The notes: generated by a model not told the origin, from the letters alone. A stretch of DNA of 64,000 bases from Euptelea pleiosperma (GCA_035048495.1 CM068547.1:28775913-28839912), one strand, 5' to 3'; positions 1 to 13,077 are shown, numbered from the stretch's first letter. Made by a program: numbers and translations.

Positions 1-1351
1 AGATAATGTGCTTTTAATGAGTTCTACCTTACCTCCTTTTGACAAATAACTCGCTATCCACATCGCCAACTTTCTCTCGCATCTTTCAAGTATCAGCTGG
101 TTTTATAAGCTCAAAATTTTGTTCTCGTTTCTATGTGAACCTTACAAGGTATATTTAGCTGGGAAGGGATATAATCAACTACATTACATAGACTTTGACA
201 AGACCTTCATTCTTGGTGTGATTAGATACTTTTTATACAACAATTGGATCTAAAAAAACACTTTTCTTCATGGTGAACTCTAAGAGGAGATCTACATTAT
301 GTAATGTCAAGGCTTCAAGAATCCTTCCTGATCACACCACGTCTTGAATTTCCAAACTATCCACGGCCTCAAACAAGTTCCTTGTACCTGGTTTAAGAAA
401 TTCAGTACGTCTTTCTTCAATTTGGCTTTTGTTGGAAATTCGATCCATTCATTTTGTACACCATTGTTCTGTTGGTAGTATGCTTCTTCTTCTAGACGTC
501 GATGACATTATTGTCACTAGTGATTGTGGGAGTCTCTCACTAGTGTTATCAACCATCTGTCACGTGTTGAAACAACCCGGGATTTTTTTATTGGCATGGA
601 CCTTTTATTTTGTGCCCAAATGCTTTGTTGCAACTTCATCAACACTCCCACTGCTCCCCTAGAGAATCTCTGTTATAATTGTGGGATGCTTTTTAAAATC
701 GATTCTGTATTGCAGTATCATTGCTACCTTACAATCCTTGCCTCTCACTCTCAATGTGATTGTGTTTTCCTTTCAATCTCGGCATCCAACAGCTACTTAT
801 ATTGTATCCAACAGCTACTTATATTGTATCTCAAGAGCACTACCTCTCATGTTTTTTTTTTGTTCCACTAGCCTTCTTTGTCTATTAACATATTCTAATG
901 CAGACACGGCTGGTTTCTCTGCTGATCGACATTTTCTACTACTGGTTTATGTGTCTTTATTTATCATAATTAATTTATGGTGTTCAAAAGTCTCCCATTT
1001 TAGTGCTGAGGCTGAGTGTTGGTCCCTAGCTTCCACAACAATCAAGCTACTTGACTTTCCACTCTACTTCATGAGTTCAGTCTTTTCTTTTTGTTGTACT
1101 ACTCTTCACTGTGATAATCTCAATGCTACTTACGTGGCTTCCTATCCCGTTTTCATGCCTGCCTGAGTACATTGAAATCAGCTATCATTTTGTTTGGGAG
1201 AAAGTTACTCTTGGAAAGATTCACACAGTTTTCGTGCAGTCAAGGGTTCATGTTGCAGAATTTTTGTTAAAACAGTATCCAAGGAACAGGATCAGAAGTT
1301 ATACAACATGTTAGGTGTTCCACATACTTCACCCCCGAACTTGAGGGGCAG
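1..1351 (+). mobile_element. Decayed Ty1/copia retrotransposon, 3' part of pol (reverse transcriptase and RNase H)
   Basis: Broken frames on the + strand follow the order of a copia polyprotein end. Around 345-430 one reads HGLKQVPCTWFKKFS, matching the copia 'YGLKQAPRAWF' block. At about 485-530 comes LDVDDIIVTS, the reverse-transcriptase catalytic block with Y replaced by D. At about 890-1320 the RNase H part follows: SNADTAGFSADR, AEAECWSLAST, HCDNLNATYVASYPVF, and EYIEISYHFVWEKV, the last close to the family's 'KHIEIDCHFVREK'. Frameshifts and stops separate the blocks, so it is dead. It probably lies inside an upstream intron of the 5-phosphatase gene, whose 5' exons are not in the window. 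Family assignment is firm; the left limit is unknown. Confidence 0.85.
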
Positions 1352-1570
1352 TGTTAAGGTTAGGAGATGTATTTTGATTTATAGACTCATTTTGTATTTA
1401 GTTTTTCTTGTTCTTGTGCTTAAGAGATTGATTGTTATAATTTTTTATATTCAAGAGTACACACACACACACACACACACACACATATTAAGTTCAATTT
1501 CTCTCTCCCATATGATTGTGAGGATATTCTCTCTCATTTTATCATTTTTTCTGAATCGAGATTAGGTATC
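1352..1570 (+). repeat. Probable 3' LTR start of the copia remnant, with (AC)n
   Basis: A polypurine-like tract (TTGAGGGGCAG, 1341-1351) directly follows the RNase H remnant. It is followed by TGTTAAGG at 1352, the usual start of a plant copia LTR. An (AC)n run sits at about 1458-1485. The 3' limit is a guess, because no second LTR or target-site duplication was found. Confidence 0.5.
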
Positions 1571-2427
1571 CATTTCTTGTGCTTGGGTTCATGGTAGGGA
1601 CTGCAACCTTAGTTGCACGAAGCGGGAGCAGGTATTTTAAGGAAGCCCTAGGGTTTGGAATGCATGGGAGAATTAGATTATTTCTAATATCATTGAGCTT
1701 GTTTTCAAACTTTCCTGTCCAATGCTACTTGTTTAGCGAATCAAGAGTCCGTTCCAAGAAGTTCGCATTTCTGTAATCTTAGAACTGCCAGTGCGACGCA
1801 CTGAAGCACAGTTCTAGAACGGGAATGTCACCCTGCATAGGATTTTCCTATAACTAAGAGTGTAACAATCCTTGTGGCAGTATGGAGTACGGATCTACAT
1901 CTTTCGGGAATTCTGTGTCCTCCTATGATATTTGTCTTCCTTCAGCTTTTCTTAGGCTTTGGATGTGGTTTGTGCACATATATATACAAGCATGTGGATT
2001 TTATGTTTTGTCAGTTGCATGCAGCATAGCTGGACTCCTCTTTGTTAGTCCTTGCTGTTAACAGGTAGTGTCTTAGCAGTTTATTCATTCTAAAGTTTAT
2101 CTAGTATAATTTGCATAAATAATTTGCTTCTTACGTGAAAATCCAAAAACCTTTTGGATGTTGGCTAGACCTAGTCAAGCCGTAGAATTCTCCCTATCAA
2201 AATATTTTTTAGTTAAGCTACACACAAGAAACAATGAGAATTCTTTTATTACTAGAATATTTTGTGTTTATCACACTTTGGAAATTGCTTATATGCCAGT
2301 CTTAATTGGATTCGCTGCTAAACTGCACTTTTTTTCCCAGTATAATGTCACTGTTACACTTGTCTGGAGTTTTTTAAGGTTGAGTTGTTAATGTGATTCT
2401 GATATTGCACTTGTATCCTTTCTGTAG
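1571..2427 (+). other. Intron of the 5-phosphatase gene, no gene seen
   Basis: AT-rich sequence ending in a pyrimidine-rich tract and the acceptor TTTCTGTAG at 2427. No exon for the N-terminal part of the phosphatase (the 'NVGG' block) was found here or further left, so those exons must lie outside the window. Confidence 0.6.
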
Positions 2428-5400
2428 TTTCCAAGAGGTGGTCCCTTTAAATGCTGGCAATGTACTGGGAGCTGAGGATAGCAGGCCAATTCCAAAATGG
2501 GAGGCAATCATTCGTAGAACCCTGAACAAGTCTTTGGAACCTGAAACAAAATATAAAAGCTATAGTGCCCCTCCCTCTCCAGTATTGAGGACATCTTCAG
2601 CTGCTGATGTCCTTGCAGATGAGGTAGGTGGTCCTGAAGTAGAGATGGTGAACAAGGAACCTGTGGGGCTTGCTGATGGTATTGACTTTGAACGACAGGA
2701 CCTAAATGAAGTAATTAGTAAAGGGAATAAGTTTCGGTTAAAGAGTATATATGGTATAGACAGTGACTGCAGACTAGATTGGCCTGAACATTCATTAGAT
2801 ACGCCACCACAAGTTTTCTCTTCCAGGAGAGAATTGCGGAGAGTTTTCAGCAGTTCTGGAAGAATGGGTTTTGATTGGATGGAGAAGCCCCCACTTTTCA
2901 CTACTCAAGATATGGCATTAAATGGTGGATTGAAACGAGTGGCCCATAGCTCAGGTAATCTAGGATTAGTATGGATGGAAAAGCAAGAGCAGTCTGAAGT
3001 GCTTGATTCACTTTCTGATGTTTCTGACCAGTTGTCTGAAGAGGAAGAAGATTTTTCTTATTTGGAAGTAGAAGGGGAATGTGAAAATGGAGTCAATAGA
3101 GAAAGTATGAAGGACTGTGCTAGCTATGTGCGTATTGTCAGCAAGCAGATGGTGGGGATATATGTATCAGTTTGGGTTCGTAGAAGGTTGAGGAGGCACA
3201 TTAATAATCTGAAGGTTTCTCCAGTTGGAGTTGGCCTCATGGGCTACATGGGAAACAAGGTCTCGCCCCATCTTTCATAAAAATTCACACATATATTTTA
3301 TGGACCTGTTTAGCATTGATGTTATCCGATATCTAATTTCATATTTGATATTGCAGGGATCTGTTTCTGTTAGCATGTCTCTTTTCCAAACACGGCTTTG
3401 CTTTGTCTGTTCGCATCTAACATCTGGCCACAAGGAGGGCTATGAGCAGAGGCGTAACTCTGATGTGTATGAAATCTTACGACGTACCCGATTCTCTTCT
3501 GTCTGTGATGCTGATCAACCACAGACAATTCCATCACACGAGTAAGGATTTTCTTGACTTCAGAATTTCCATTTTGCATGAGCCATAACCTGTTTACTTG
3601 AACCTGATTATGTTTCTTTAGAAATTTATGGAATTTTCACAAAGTTATTAGTATGTTACAAGATGTCCATATATCTATCATTTACATGGATGATGTGAAA
3701 AGATTGTAAAGGTTCATACTAGTTTCTGAGGTTGAAAAGTGTCTCTACTTAAAGGAGGATTCATTAGTCTCCTTCAAGATATGTTGGTACCCTTTATAAA
3801 TTTGTAAAGGTAAAATTATGAAATTTAAATAAATATATAGATGTTCCCTTAAACATGGATCTTTGTTGGTATTTTGTGTCATGAAGTCCGTGTTTCTTTT
3901 TGTGCCAACCAAGAAGGATCATGAACTCTGTTCGTGGACTCTTTCAATAGATGTCAAGCTGCCAATTCATGGACATAAAGAGGCAACAAAGCTTCTTTGA
4001 TTTTGAATTCTCCCTATTTAATTGACAATAAAATCTTGTCACTAGTGAAATGGATTCTGTTTGCCTAAAAGCTAAAATGGAAAAAAACAAAACTGTACAA
4101 GAAACATGTTTCAGATACACCTTTATCTTCAGTTGTAAAGATGCACCTGACAACAGTTTGACCTACAGAAATCACTAGTTTGACTTCATCAGTTACGCAT
4201 GAATTGGGGAAATTCTCTAATATCCATGGGGATACAGATGCTTTACTAAATTAATTACGGATCAATTTGGTGTAATGTAGCCCATGTAACAATCCTCACG
4301 TGGGATTTGGTTTTCTTTTATTATTGTATGTCGATATTTTATTTTGAACATGAATGTGTGATTGGATTTCTATGAATGGTGAACAGTCAGATTTTCTGGT
4401 TCGGAGATTTGAATTATCGTCTCAATATGTTGGATGCTGAGGTAAGGAAGCACGTGGCTAGGAAAGAGTGGGTTGAACTTTTCAATAGTGATCAGGTAAT
4501 ACTCTTAGAATTTTTTTTTTTTTTTATTTTTCCATTCATAGAAAAGTTTAATTCCCTTAACTGAGTCCAACTCAGCCAGCCCAAATTGCATTCGAGTCCT
4601 GTACAACTAGGCTGAGTCGTTGCAACTCAACTGAGTCTGAAATGGCTTGGTCCAGCTGTAGTGAAACTTTCTGCTTTGGAACTCATTGTACTCGAGATGA
4701 ATCAGCATGTGTAACCTATAATAACTGTTACCAATTCCTCATGATTACATAGTACCATTATGCTACATTATTGATGATACCAGCTTCCTAAGTTGGTAAA
4801 ACCTGTGTAACAATCAAGAAAAGAAAAGTCAGTAAGTCTCTGTAATCTGTATTGATACCATTGGCCGTGGTTCAAGACCTGTCTTCTCCACTAACCTGCT
4901 TGCATTCCGAAAAAAGGAAAAATACGCGCTTGTGATTTTAAACCTCGAATGAGTGAGAGAATAGATGTGTTTGTGTAGGGTTTAAGCAATCACATAATTT
5001 TCTAATATTATGAAATCTGATGTACATGTTGGGTTGACTATAAGGACAGTCTGCCAATGGCTGAGTGATACACCTGGGCACATGCAGGGAGGTAGGACCC
5101 ACCACTATATGTGCCCCAATGCATGGGGTGGGACCTGCTATTACAAGGGTCCCAATACCATGTCACTGATAGATGTCCTTACTACACAACTGGTACCTTT
5201 CTTTTCCTCTAATCAAAGTTTTTGCATGTTAAACCAAAAACGAAAAAAATGTTATTGCATCAATGATTCTTGTTAATTTTTATGATAAAAATGTTTGATG
5301 GCATCATGATGGATGTGGCAGCTAAGCAAAGAAATCTGCAGTGGACATGTTTTTGATGGATGGAAGGAGGGGGTGATAGACTTCCCACCCACTTACAAGT

Positions 5401-8400
5401 ATGAATTCAATACCGATAGATATGTTGGAGAAAATCCAAAAGAAGGGGAGAAGAAGAGATCCCCAGCATGGTAAGGGCAGTTTTGCATCAACCGAGATAA
5501 GCTGGTTAAATTGGATTTTGAGAACTACTATAAAAAGAGAAAATGATACATACTTTATATACAATGCAGCTTACTATATTAATTGCACATGTGGCTCATT
5601 AACTCATCGTTCTTGACTGTCACACAGGGGGTCACCTCTCGGATGGGTCTAGTAAAAATTATACAAATGAGAGTATCCTAACTGTAGGATATCTGAACTT
5701 TCCCTACAATTAACCTAAATATTTTGCAGTTTTCCCAGTGTTAGCTTTGAATTGCATAATTAGGATTGTCCAATTGGTATGATTTTGGCTATGACATATG
5801 CCGGAGGTAACCCACGTGTTGATGGACCATGTGTGTATAGGGTGGTAGGCTGCGTTGTATATGATGCAATATATTTTCTCACTAGAAAACCACTTTTGAG
5901 ATAACTAGATAAGGTTCCTAATTATGAGGGATGCTGAATAAATTTTATTCTGTTATAGAGTGACCAAATAGTGATTTGTTTTTTTAGTTGATCCATAACT
6001 GCTTAATGTATGTAACCTGTGGTAACTTTAATAAGCAGGATTACTAGGTTGTTGGTGCGTCTATAATATGAGATGAAATCTAAAGGTAGCCTCTGGGTAG
6101 ACCATGAGGATGGTCTAGTAATGGCATAGTAGTACAAAGTACACATGCAAGAGAAGCATCTCACATAGGAGATCTCCTAACCATTTAATGAATTTCCTGG
6201 ACCTAAGGAATGCGTTAGAGTCCAAAAGATGATATAGGTTGGATGGTTAGAGAATTTAAAGAACATTTTGCTGAGGGAGACTACCAATGCCATTAGTCAG
6301 GTTTTTGGTAAATCGGAAGGTCCTTGGAGACTTCCTTATATAACTAGATGTAGAGTTGAATCTGTTGTGGGCATGCAAACCTGGGATTCATTGCCGCATA
6401 TCAATTTTCCTCGGGATTTGCACACCACAGCAATAGGATAAAGCAACCATAAGAGAAAAATAGAAAGAAGAAAGAGAGAACCATTTTTTACGTGGTTCGT
6501 TGCCAGAATCTAGTGATTACATCTACAGTCCCGAGAGATGGGCAATTCACTAGAGTACTTGTTGTGTTACATTGCTTCTCTCCCCTCTCGCCCAATCCCC
6601 CCTTCTCCAAGCTAGGGGTGCACAATATATAGATAATCGGGAGACCTTCTCTTACTCAAAATAGAAGTCTCACAAATAGAAGGTTTCCTTTATGAAGAGA
6701 TTCGCCCAAAATAGAAGTCTCACCAATAGAAGGTTTCCTCTACTAAGAGATTCTCCTAAATTGGAGATAAATAATGATATTGTGTGATGAGGGTATTGGA
6801 AGCTAATATGCCCTAGTATTTGTCTTCAAGAAATGTGCACATTGGAAAGTGCACATCTTGAATCGTGTTAGATTGTTAGTAGAGTTTGGATCTCAGGAAC
6901 CATGTTCGAGAGCTCCATAAAAGGTCGGTCCTTGGAAATCTTGTAAGATATCTTGGCACCCATATAACCCCCTTTCGGAGGTGGAGCTCGTTGGAGGCCG
7001 ATTGTCCACCTTCGAGAACACCATAATTGCTCGATCGAATAGTGCTATGATTGTTAGGCTGACTGTTATGCAACTGGGTGAACCATAGATTTTGTGTGTG
7101 AACTCGGTCAGCTCTGTGCCAGATTTGTATTAGGGATTTTTGCCTGATCTATTACAAGGTTTTCTTCATAATCTATTATAGGGTTTTGTGTCATGCCTTG
7201 TCTTGGCCAAGCACTACGTCCCAATCCATGATCAAGCAGTCAATGATGATAAGGTTGGATGGTCAAGCCCCCAGTTTGGGTGGCACAAAGAGATGGTCTA
7301 GCTTGAACCAATCATTCAGATGGTGTAGATAATGTCTGGATCCGATAATATGGTGGTCCAAGGAAGTGGTTTATGTTGGGCCCGCCAATCGGATGGTGTA
7401 GATTCAATTAGATCTAATAGTCTGGTGGCCCGAGGAGGCTCGAGGCGAGCCCCCAGGTTTAATGGACAACATCTAATGCCCAGGTAGTTGGGCCCCAGAT
7501 TTAGGCCTCTGGGCTGACTAAATGGGTCTAAACCCATGAAAGGTCTAAACAAGAATAATTATCTTACTTTTCCGTCAATATTTTACTGTAGACTCTCTTT
7601 AAGTGGTGGAGAATTGCTACGTGAAGCTGGATGTGAAGTTAGGAAGCACGGCGTGAAGCTAGGAAGCATGGCGTGAAGCTAAGAAGCTCAGGATGAAGCT
7701 AGGAAGCTCGACATAAAGCTAGGAGACTCGGCATGAAGCTCAACCTAAAGCTAAGAAGCTCGACCCGAATCTAGGAAGCTCGACATGAAGCTTGAAAGCT
7801 AGGCGGTGTTTATCCCAACAAGCCCCCAATACGAATTGTGTTTTTTATTGTATGAGCAAATTTGTTGTCAACGGAGAACGGTGACTTTACGTTCCCACAG
7901 ACGGTGCCAAAAGATGTGGAAAAATTTCTTCACCTCACGATCCTCAAGGTCGACTCTAACGAGAAGAGTCGGAGTCTTGCTTTTTTCGTTGATCGGATGC
8001 CGGGGGTACCTGCAAAGACACTCCAATGCTCAAGTGAAGTGACTGAAGATGAGATGCTCGTACCTTTGATCGTGACCTTATTCATAGACTCAAAGGGAAG
8101 TTCTGTTCCGACAAGGAGTAGGAATTAACGAAGGCTTTATATTCCTTGGATCTGTGGTACGAAGGAAAGTTTCCATTCTTATCGTACTACGTTAGAGGGA
8201 GTCTAATTATGGAAGGACTAAGATTTGAGTTTGGAGACTTTCTATTCCTCGGTTTAGTCAAACAGGGGAAAGTTTCATTGGACTCTCAATGAAATCCTTC
8301 TATTACTAGTGTTGACCAATAATTAGTGTTAGAGTTCTTAGTATATTTACTTTATGTTTATATTACATAGTTGGGCTTTATGTAGAGTGTTGGGCCCATA

Positions 8401-9777
8401 TGTTCTATTAATATAAGTGGGCTCACACCACTTAAGTGACTAGTATGTATATCATAATGAGGGGGCCAAACTATCTAAGTTCGTGACTCTCTCTCTTTTT
8501 CTCTTCTCTTCTCTTCTCTTTCTTCTTTCAACCCTAGGACTTTACTTCTTACATGGTATTGGCCGATACAACAACCCTTTGTGATAGTTAGGCCTCCTCA
8601 TTGTGATATATATACTAGTCAGTTAAGTGGTGTGGGCCCACTTACATTAATAAAACATATGGGCCCAACACTCTACATAAAGCCCAACTATGTATATAAA
8701 CATAAAGTAAATAAATTAAGAACTCTAACAATTAGGATCTCTTCTAAATAGTGTCCAACTGTGATTTAGAAAGTTTGTCTTCTCATGTAAGTAGGTTTGC
8801 TTTTCCTACTGACTCATCGAGATCCTTGCCATCTCAGCAAGATGCCTATATCTGTCATGGAATTTTCCCAGAATATGAGTAAAAAGAATTAAAACATTAT
8901 ATTAATTGAGTCACACGAGGTTAGTCAAGGGCCCCATATATTACGTGTGGCTATTAAGTATAGTGACACATGTATGGCTAAGATTAGCCGGTTTATATAT
9001 GGTGTCCACACTCGTGTTTGAACATCTCGTTCTCCCTGGTTCTAAGGTCATCTAATGATTAGGCAGATGCGTGCTAAAGGAGGCGTCTTTTGGGTGGGTG
9101 GAGATGCCAGTGTAATTCTATATATATTGACCTCCTATTGTCTTTTCCCTTTACTCTTTCTCTGTCCTTTTCTTTTGTTCCATGAAGTTTTCATGTTATC
9201 AGTGAAAAAAAAGTTGATGGTTTAAACATCTTTGACAGAAGATATAGATCTAGATAGGGTTGAATGGCGAGCTAGGATTCATGTTGCTGACCCCAAATAG
9301 TTGGGATAAGGTGTAGTAGTATGATGACGATGATGATATGGTTAAAATATTCTGATTGGCTGAGTTTTGATGTGAGATGATTATTTGGGTGTCTAATGGT
9401 GGTTCCCCATCCCTGCATATCCTCCATTTACTGTTTTGCTATGGTAGAACTTTCATATGGTATATCTGATGTGTACATTAGACTTCTTATAATATAATAA
9501 TGAAAAGTGCAGTAACTTTGAAGGTTAAATACTGAGCAATTGAGTATTTGTGTATGTGGGACTATCCTGCAGGTGTGATCGCATACTATGGTTAGGAAAG
9601 GGCATCAAGCAACTTTCTTACAAGCGAGCTGAAATGAGGCTCTCGGATCATCGTCCTGTTAGCTCAATCTTCTTGGTTGAAGTCGAAGTCCTTGACCATC
9701 GGAAGCTCCAGAGGGCTCTGAATTTCACCAGTGCTGCAGTGCATCCTGAAGTTTTCCCCGACAAAGAATGGGAGTGA
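2428..9777 (+). CDS. IP5P: Type I inositol-polyphosphate 5-phosphatase (5' end outside the window)
   Basis: Five exons join in frame: 2428-3259, 3357-3541, 4387-4495, 5322-5470 and 9573-9777 (TGA). The product removes the 5-phosphate from inositol phosphates or phosphoinositides. Blocks in order: [11 protein letters not shown]; a long variable insert typical of plant type I enzymes; [31 protein letters not shown]; the first 5-phosphatase signature FWFGDLNYR; the second RSPAWCDRIL, split by the last intron; and [10 protein letters not shown] with the catalytic DH pair. All visible signature residues are present. The first exon here starts in mid-codon, so the N-terminal exons are missing from the window rather than lost. 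The last intron is 4.1 kb and full of repeats. The last exon was copied to 35108-35312. Resemblance is to the plant IP5P1/IP5P2 group; the exact paralog is not settled. Confidence 0.93.
5471..7600. other. Left half of the last 5-phosphatase intron, unclassified repeats
   Basis: No coding sequence seen. The part around 6340-6780 includes an 'ACGTGGTTCG' block and two near-identical copies of a segment reading AATAGAAGTCTCAC, suggesting an old LTR-type remnant on the minus strand. Part of 7000-7560 is GC-richer and repeats 'GGATGGTGTAGAT' several times. I could not assign a family. Confidence 0.4.
7615..7805 (+). repeat. Short tandem repeat, about 20 bp unit (GAAGCTAGGAAGCTCGGCAT type)
   Basis: About eight or nine degenerate copies of a 20-base unit built on 'TGAAGCTAGGAAGC' follow each other. 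It lies inside the last intron of the 5-phosphatase gene. Copies differ by single bases. The next 330 bases (7806-8130) contain 'ACGGTGCCAAAAGATGTGG' and look like part of the same unclassified element. Confidence 0.7.
8327..8730. mobile_element. Insertion made of an LTR and an inverted, truncated copy of the same LTR
   Basis: The left part (8327-8553) starts TGTTAGAGTTC, ends CTTACA and is followed by TGGTATTGG, which resembles a copia primer-binding site. The right part (about 8590-8730) is a reverse-complement copy of the first 140 bases of that LTR at roughly 90% identity and ends CTCTAACA. The whole is flanked by the 5-base direct repeat ATTAG (8322-8326 and 8731-8735), as expected of a single integration event. 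No internal coding region remains. Confidence 0.75.
8736..9428. other. Right part of the last 5-phosphatase intron, with a short dispersed repeat
   Basis: No gene. At about 9245-9335 there is a minus-strand copy of a dispersed plant repeat whose core reads CCAACTATTTGGGGTC on the other strand. The same core recurs on the + strand at about 54285 and 59020. It may be a SINE or the 3' end of a non-LTR element. Confidence 0.45.
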
Positions 9778-11333
9778 GAAGTTTCGAATATATCAGGTAA
9801 TCAAGTAACCCATGATCACAATAACTACATTGCCAAGCAAGGGTAGGTAGGAACTACAGGCTATGGATATCAACCTTAATGTTACAGGTCCCATAACAGA
9901 ATCATGATGCAATGCAGTATAAGAGTTCGCAGTAAAGAGGAAACTTAGTAATGATAGCCTCTGAATGGCGAACTGGCACGTGCGGCACATGTGCAATTGG
10001 GTCATACCTGCCATTGACGTAGGAGACCTTTGCACAAAAAATTGATTCGATTGGATGATTTGCAATATTATTCTGATCATCCAAAGGAGCACGAAAGGTG
10101 GTTGGTTTCGATCAGATGATGGGGTCAATTTTTTGGAGTAAAATATCTCCTAGTTGTGACCCATGGAATGCACCACAGAACGCTGTGCGTTGTAAATCAC
10201 CTCATATACTGGCAGATTCTCTCACACAGGAAAGGGGTGAAGAACAATAAAGGAAAAGAGAAAGGGCATCGGAATTTTGGTGTGCAAGTGTCACCTTCTT
10301 GTGATGTGAACAGATTATTTGATGCCATTTGGGAAATGTAATTCTAAAGCAAAATGGAATGGATACCACAAATGCAGGGGTTTGGGACTCACCATTCAAT
10401 GGTTTTCACCTAGGTGAGAAATTAGCGTGGTTGAATTATTGCAACCATCTGATCTATAGATTTTTCTTCTGGACCAAGTGGCAGATTTTCCATGATAGAT
10501 CAGATGGCTATAATCATTTGAACTGGTTAAATTTTAACTGAACATATGCATCACATTTCCTGATTTTATGTTTTCAGATGGTAATCATTGTATACAAGAC
10601 TTGAACTGTCTAGATTTCTGCTTCCAGGGATTAAGAAAACTAATAAATGCTCATTTTAAATGTGAATTTTTGCAGGGTGAGCTTATTTTATGGAGGTGCT
10701 CAGAAGTCCATTTTTCATGCCAAGATCTGTAGTCTCTGTACAAGTTTTCAAATGGATTTCATGTTTGAGGTTTTGAGGATTTGGCTATCGAATCCACGCA
10801 AGAAATCTATTCACATGGACACCATATTTTCGATGCTGATGAGTAGAAAATGAAAAGAGTTTCGGTTCTGGTTTAGTTGGTCTTAGTGTTGATCAGATTT
10901 ACAGTTAAACTAAGTAGCAAATCGCTTTTACATCTGGGGGATGAAAATGTAGAGAAAAACAGAAGCATCTCTTTCTTTTTTGGGGGGTAGGCCAAAGAAA
11001 AACATCTCTCGGAGCCTTGTCATCGTTGTTTTAATTGAAGATGTAGGGGCCAAGATAGATGAGTGTATAAGTTTTGGGATAAATTTAACAGTGAAGGATG
11101 TTTGGGAGTGCTATTGTCAGCATCTTTCTGTATATTTTGTGTGTAAGGTTACAATGATTTAATGGCACTTTGATCACTAATGTGATGATTATGAGTCGCT
11201 CTTTTCTGAACATATTCACTGAAAAACAGATGAAGTGCATGGGTTTCATTCATTGAGGGGTGTTTTGGATACAGAATTTAGCCCATTAAGTGCTCGACCC
11301 CTTTTGATTGTTGATACTTATTTAGTTGCCAAA
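9778..11333 (+). other. 3' flank of the 5-phosphatase gene, no further gene seen
   Basis: This stretch is duplicated at 35313-36868 with few changes. Short open frames in it are not conserved in frame between the copies, so it is probably 3' UTR and spacer. Confidence 0.6.
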
Positions 11334-11514
11334 CCTGCCCTGATGTTCTTTGTGTTTTTCACTAAAAACGATTTCCTAACACTTGGCGGCAAGAGGAGTG
11401 CGAGCGACATACGATTCAGTGTCGACAGCCTCCAATCAACAGGACCGCCTCTACCTTAAGACCATTAAGCAGTCGCCTACCCCTTGGTGTGAGAAGGCCC
11501 CCAGCCCAGGTCCC

Positions 11515-11755
11515 ACACTAACCACATGGATTTTTAGCCCACCCCTTATTGGATATACAAACCAAAAATCAACTTGATTGATTATCTCTAGCCATAGATT
11601 TTAGTACTTTTTAGGACATGATTCTAGCCGTTGGATTCAAGCATGTTTTTTGGGTAGTAAATCCAATGGCTAGAAGTCATTAATCAAGCTGATTTCTAAT
11701 TGTTTATCCACAAATAGGTGAGCTGAACATCCGCGCAGTCATTGTGTCCAAAAAA
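11515..11755. repeat. Foldback repeat (CCTGATT/AATCAGG family)
   Basis: The left arm (ACCACATGGATTTTTAGCCC onward) and right arm are imperfect reverse complements meeting in the middle. Arms carry the recurring 'CCAAAAATCAACTTGATT' and 'AATCCAATGGCTAGAA' words. A paralogous copy with similar flanks lies at 28925-29165, which unit B repeats at 48175-48405. Confidence 0.65.
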
Positions 11756-12122
11756 TGATCTATGTAGGGCCACAATAGTCCCTGCATTGACTGCACCAGG
11801 AGTCCTCTGCATCTAATTTTTTTCTGTAGTTTTTGATTATCAAGAATAGTTTTTATATAAAGATTTCCAATTATATATAGACTTTAAATTTTTAATTAAT
11901 ACCATGTACATTAACATATTAAATATAACAAAAGGCCTTACACACAGTTTTCGCAAGCCTTGACATGTATCGAGACGGCCCTGCCAATCACTCGATCGGC
12001 AGGGAGCATTAGTTGTAGCGCGTGTTGCTAGCACTTTGGGCTCACTCTGTAGTTCAATTACTTTTACGTTTGCTATTTTATATTGCAGGCTTTCAGCTTA
12101 CCCAAAGGTAAGGTGTTACTTA

Positions 12123-12430
12123 GGGCGTGTTTGATCCATAGAAATTTTATTGAGAAAATTCCCTTTTTTGATGGAAAATTTTCTCGAGAAAATATATCTG
12201 ATAAGGATGTTTGATTGCACCCGAGAAAATATGCAATTTTCAATAATGTGAGAACATAAGGGTGAATTTTAATGGAAACGAATTCTCACCTCAATGTGGA
12301 TGGAAATGAATCCTAGGCTTGGATGGAAAAATCTCATTTTGTCAGGAGAATGTTCCCAGTTTAAAAAGGCTATCAAACAAGGGAAAATTATGTTTTCCCG
12401 AGAAAATGCCCATGGGCAATCAAACACACC
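12123..12430. mobile_element. MITE, Harbinger-like, about 308 bp
   Basis: Ends are GGGCGTGTTTGAT at the left and ATCAAACACACC at the right, inverted relative to each other. Flanks are TTA and ATA, consistent with a decayed 3-base target duplication. Internal words (GAGAAAAT, AATTCTCACCT) match the insertion at 47514-47820, so both belong to one family. Confidence 0.7.
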
Positions 12431-12630
12431 ATAATCTACCGTGATTCTAACCTATAAACAACACAGAGTTACATGTACATTCGATGAGTTTCAATTAGGA
12501 GATTTGAATCATAACCAGGGATTTCCAGTCAAAGGTAGTGCTAAAGAACAAGAAAAAACGGCTGGCATTAGGGGCTCAGAGAGCTGAAGAACTAACTTAT
12601 AAAATGGGGCTAAAGTATGAAAATTATTCA

Positions 12631-12632
<2 letters not shown>

Positions 12633-12664
<32 letters not shown>
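12633..12664. repeat. (TTA)n microsatellite
   Basis: About ten TTA units in a row. It creates a run of asparagine codons on the minus strand that is not a gene. Confidence 0.9.
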
Positions 12665-13077
12665 TACATTTTCACGCTTAATACCAAAACGTCTGTGGTG
12701 TAGGCATGACCCGATCATTCAAGCCGTGGAAAAATTTTCGGTACTAATTGATATTGCTTTATCAAATGATAGATTGATAAGTCTTCTTTGGTTACTTTTA
12801 TTTCTGAATTTGTTTAAAATTAGAATGAAAAGACAATAATGCCCTTATCCTTGATTGACAATGACACAATTCCTCATTTACGATGCTTGAAGACTTAATC
12901 CCTTTGAAATATTTTTGACATTCGTTTCACCATTGTTACTGGTTCAATCAGTTCAATGAAAATGGTGCTAGTTCAATCAGTTTGAGCATTGAGAGTGAAA
13001 CAGAGCTTTTAGACATGCCTTATAAAATAAAAATAGTCAGAGAGATCGAGCTTTGCTTGTAGGTTTTAGGGTTTAGT

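Noticed and set aside
2560..2901. 113-codon open frame on the minus strand
   Set aside because: It is antisense to the large coding exon of the 5-phosphatase, which has clear family motifs on the + strand.
12509..12718. Minus-strand frame with a run of asparagine
   Set aside because: It is produced by the TTA microsatellite and has no start context or neighbours.
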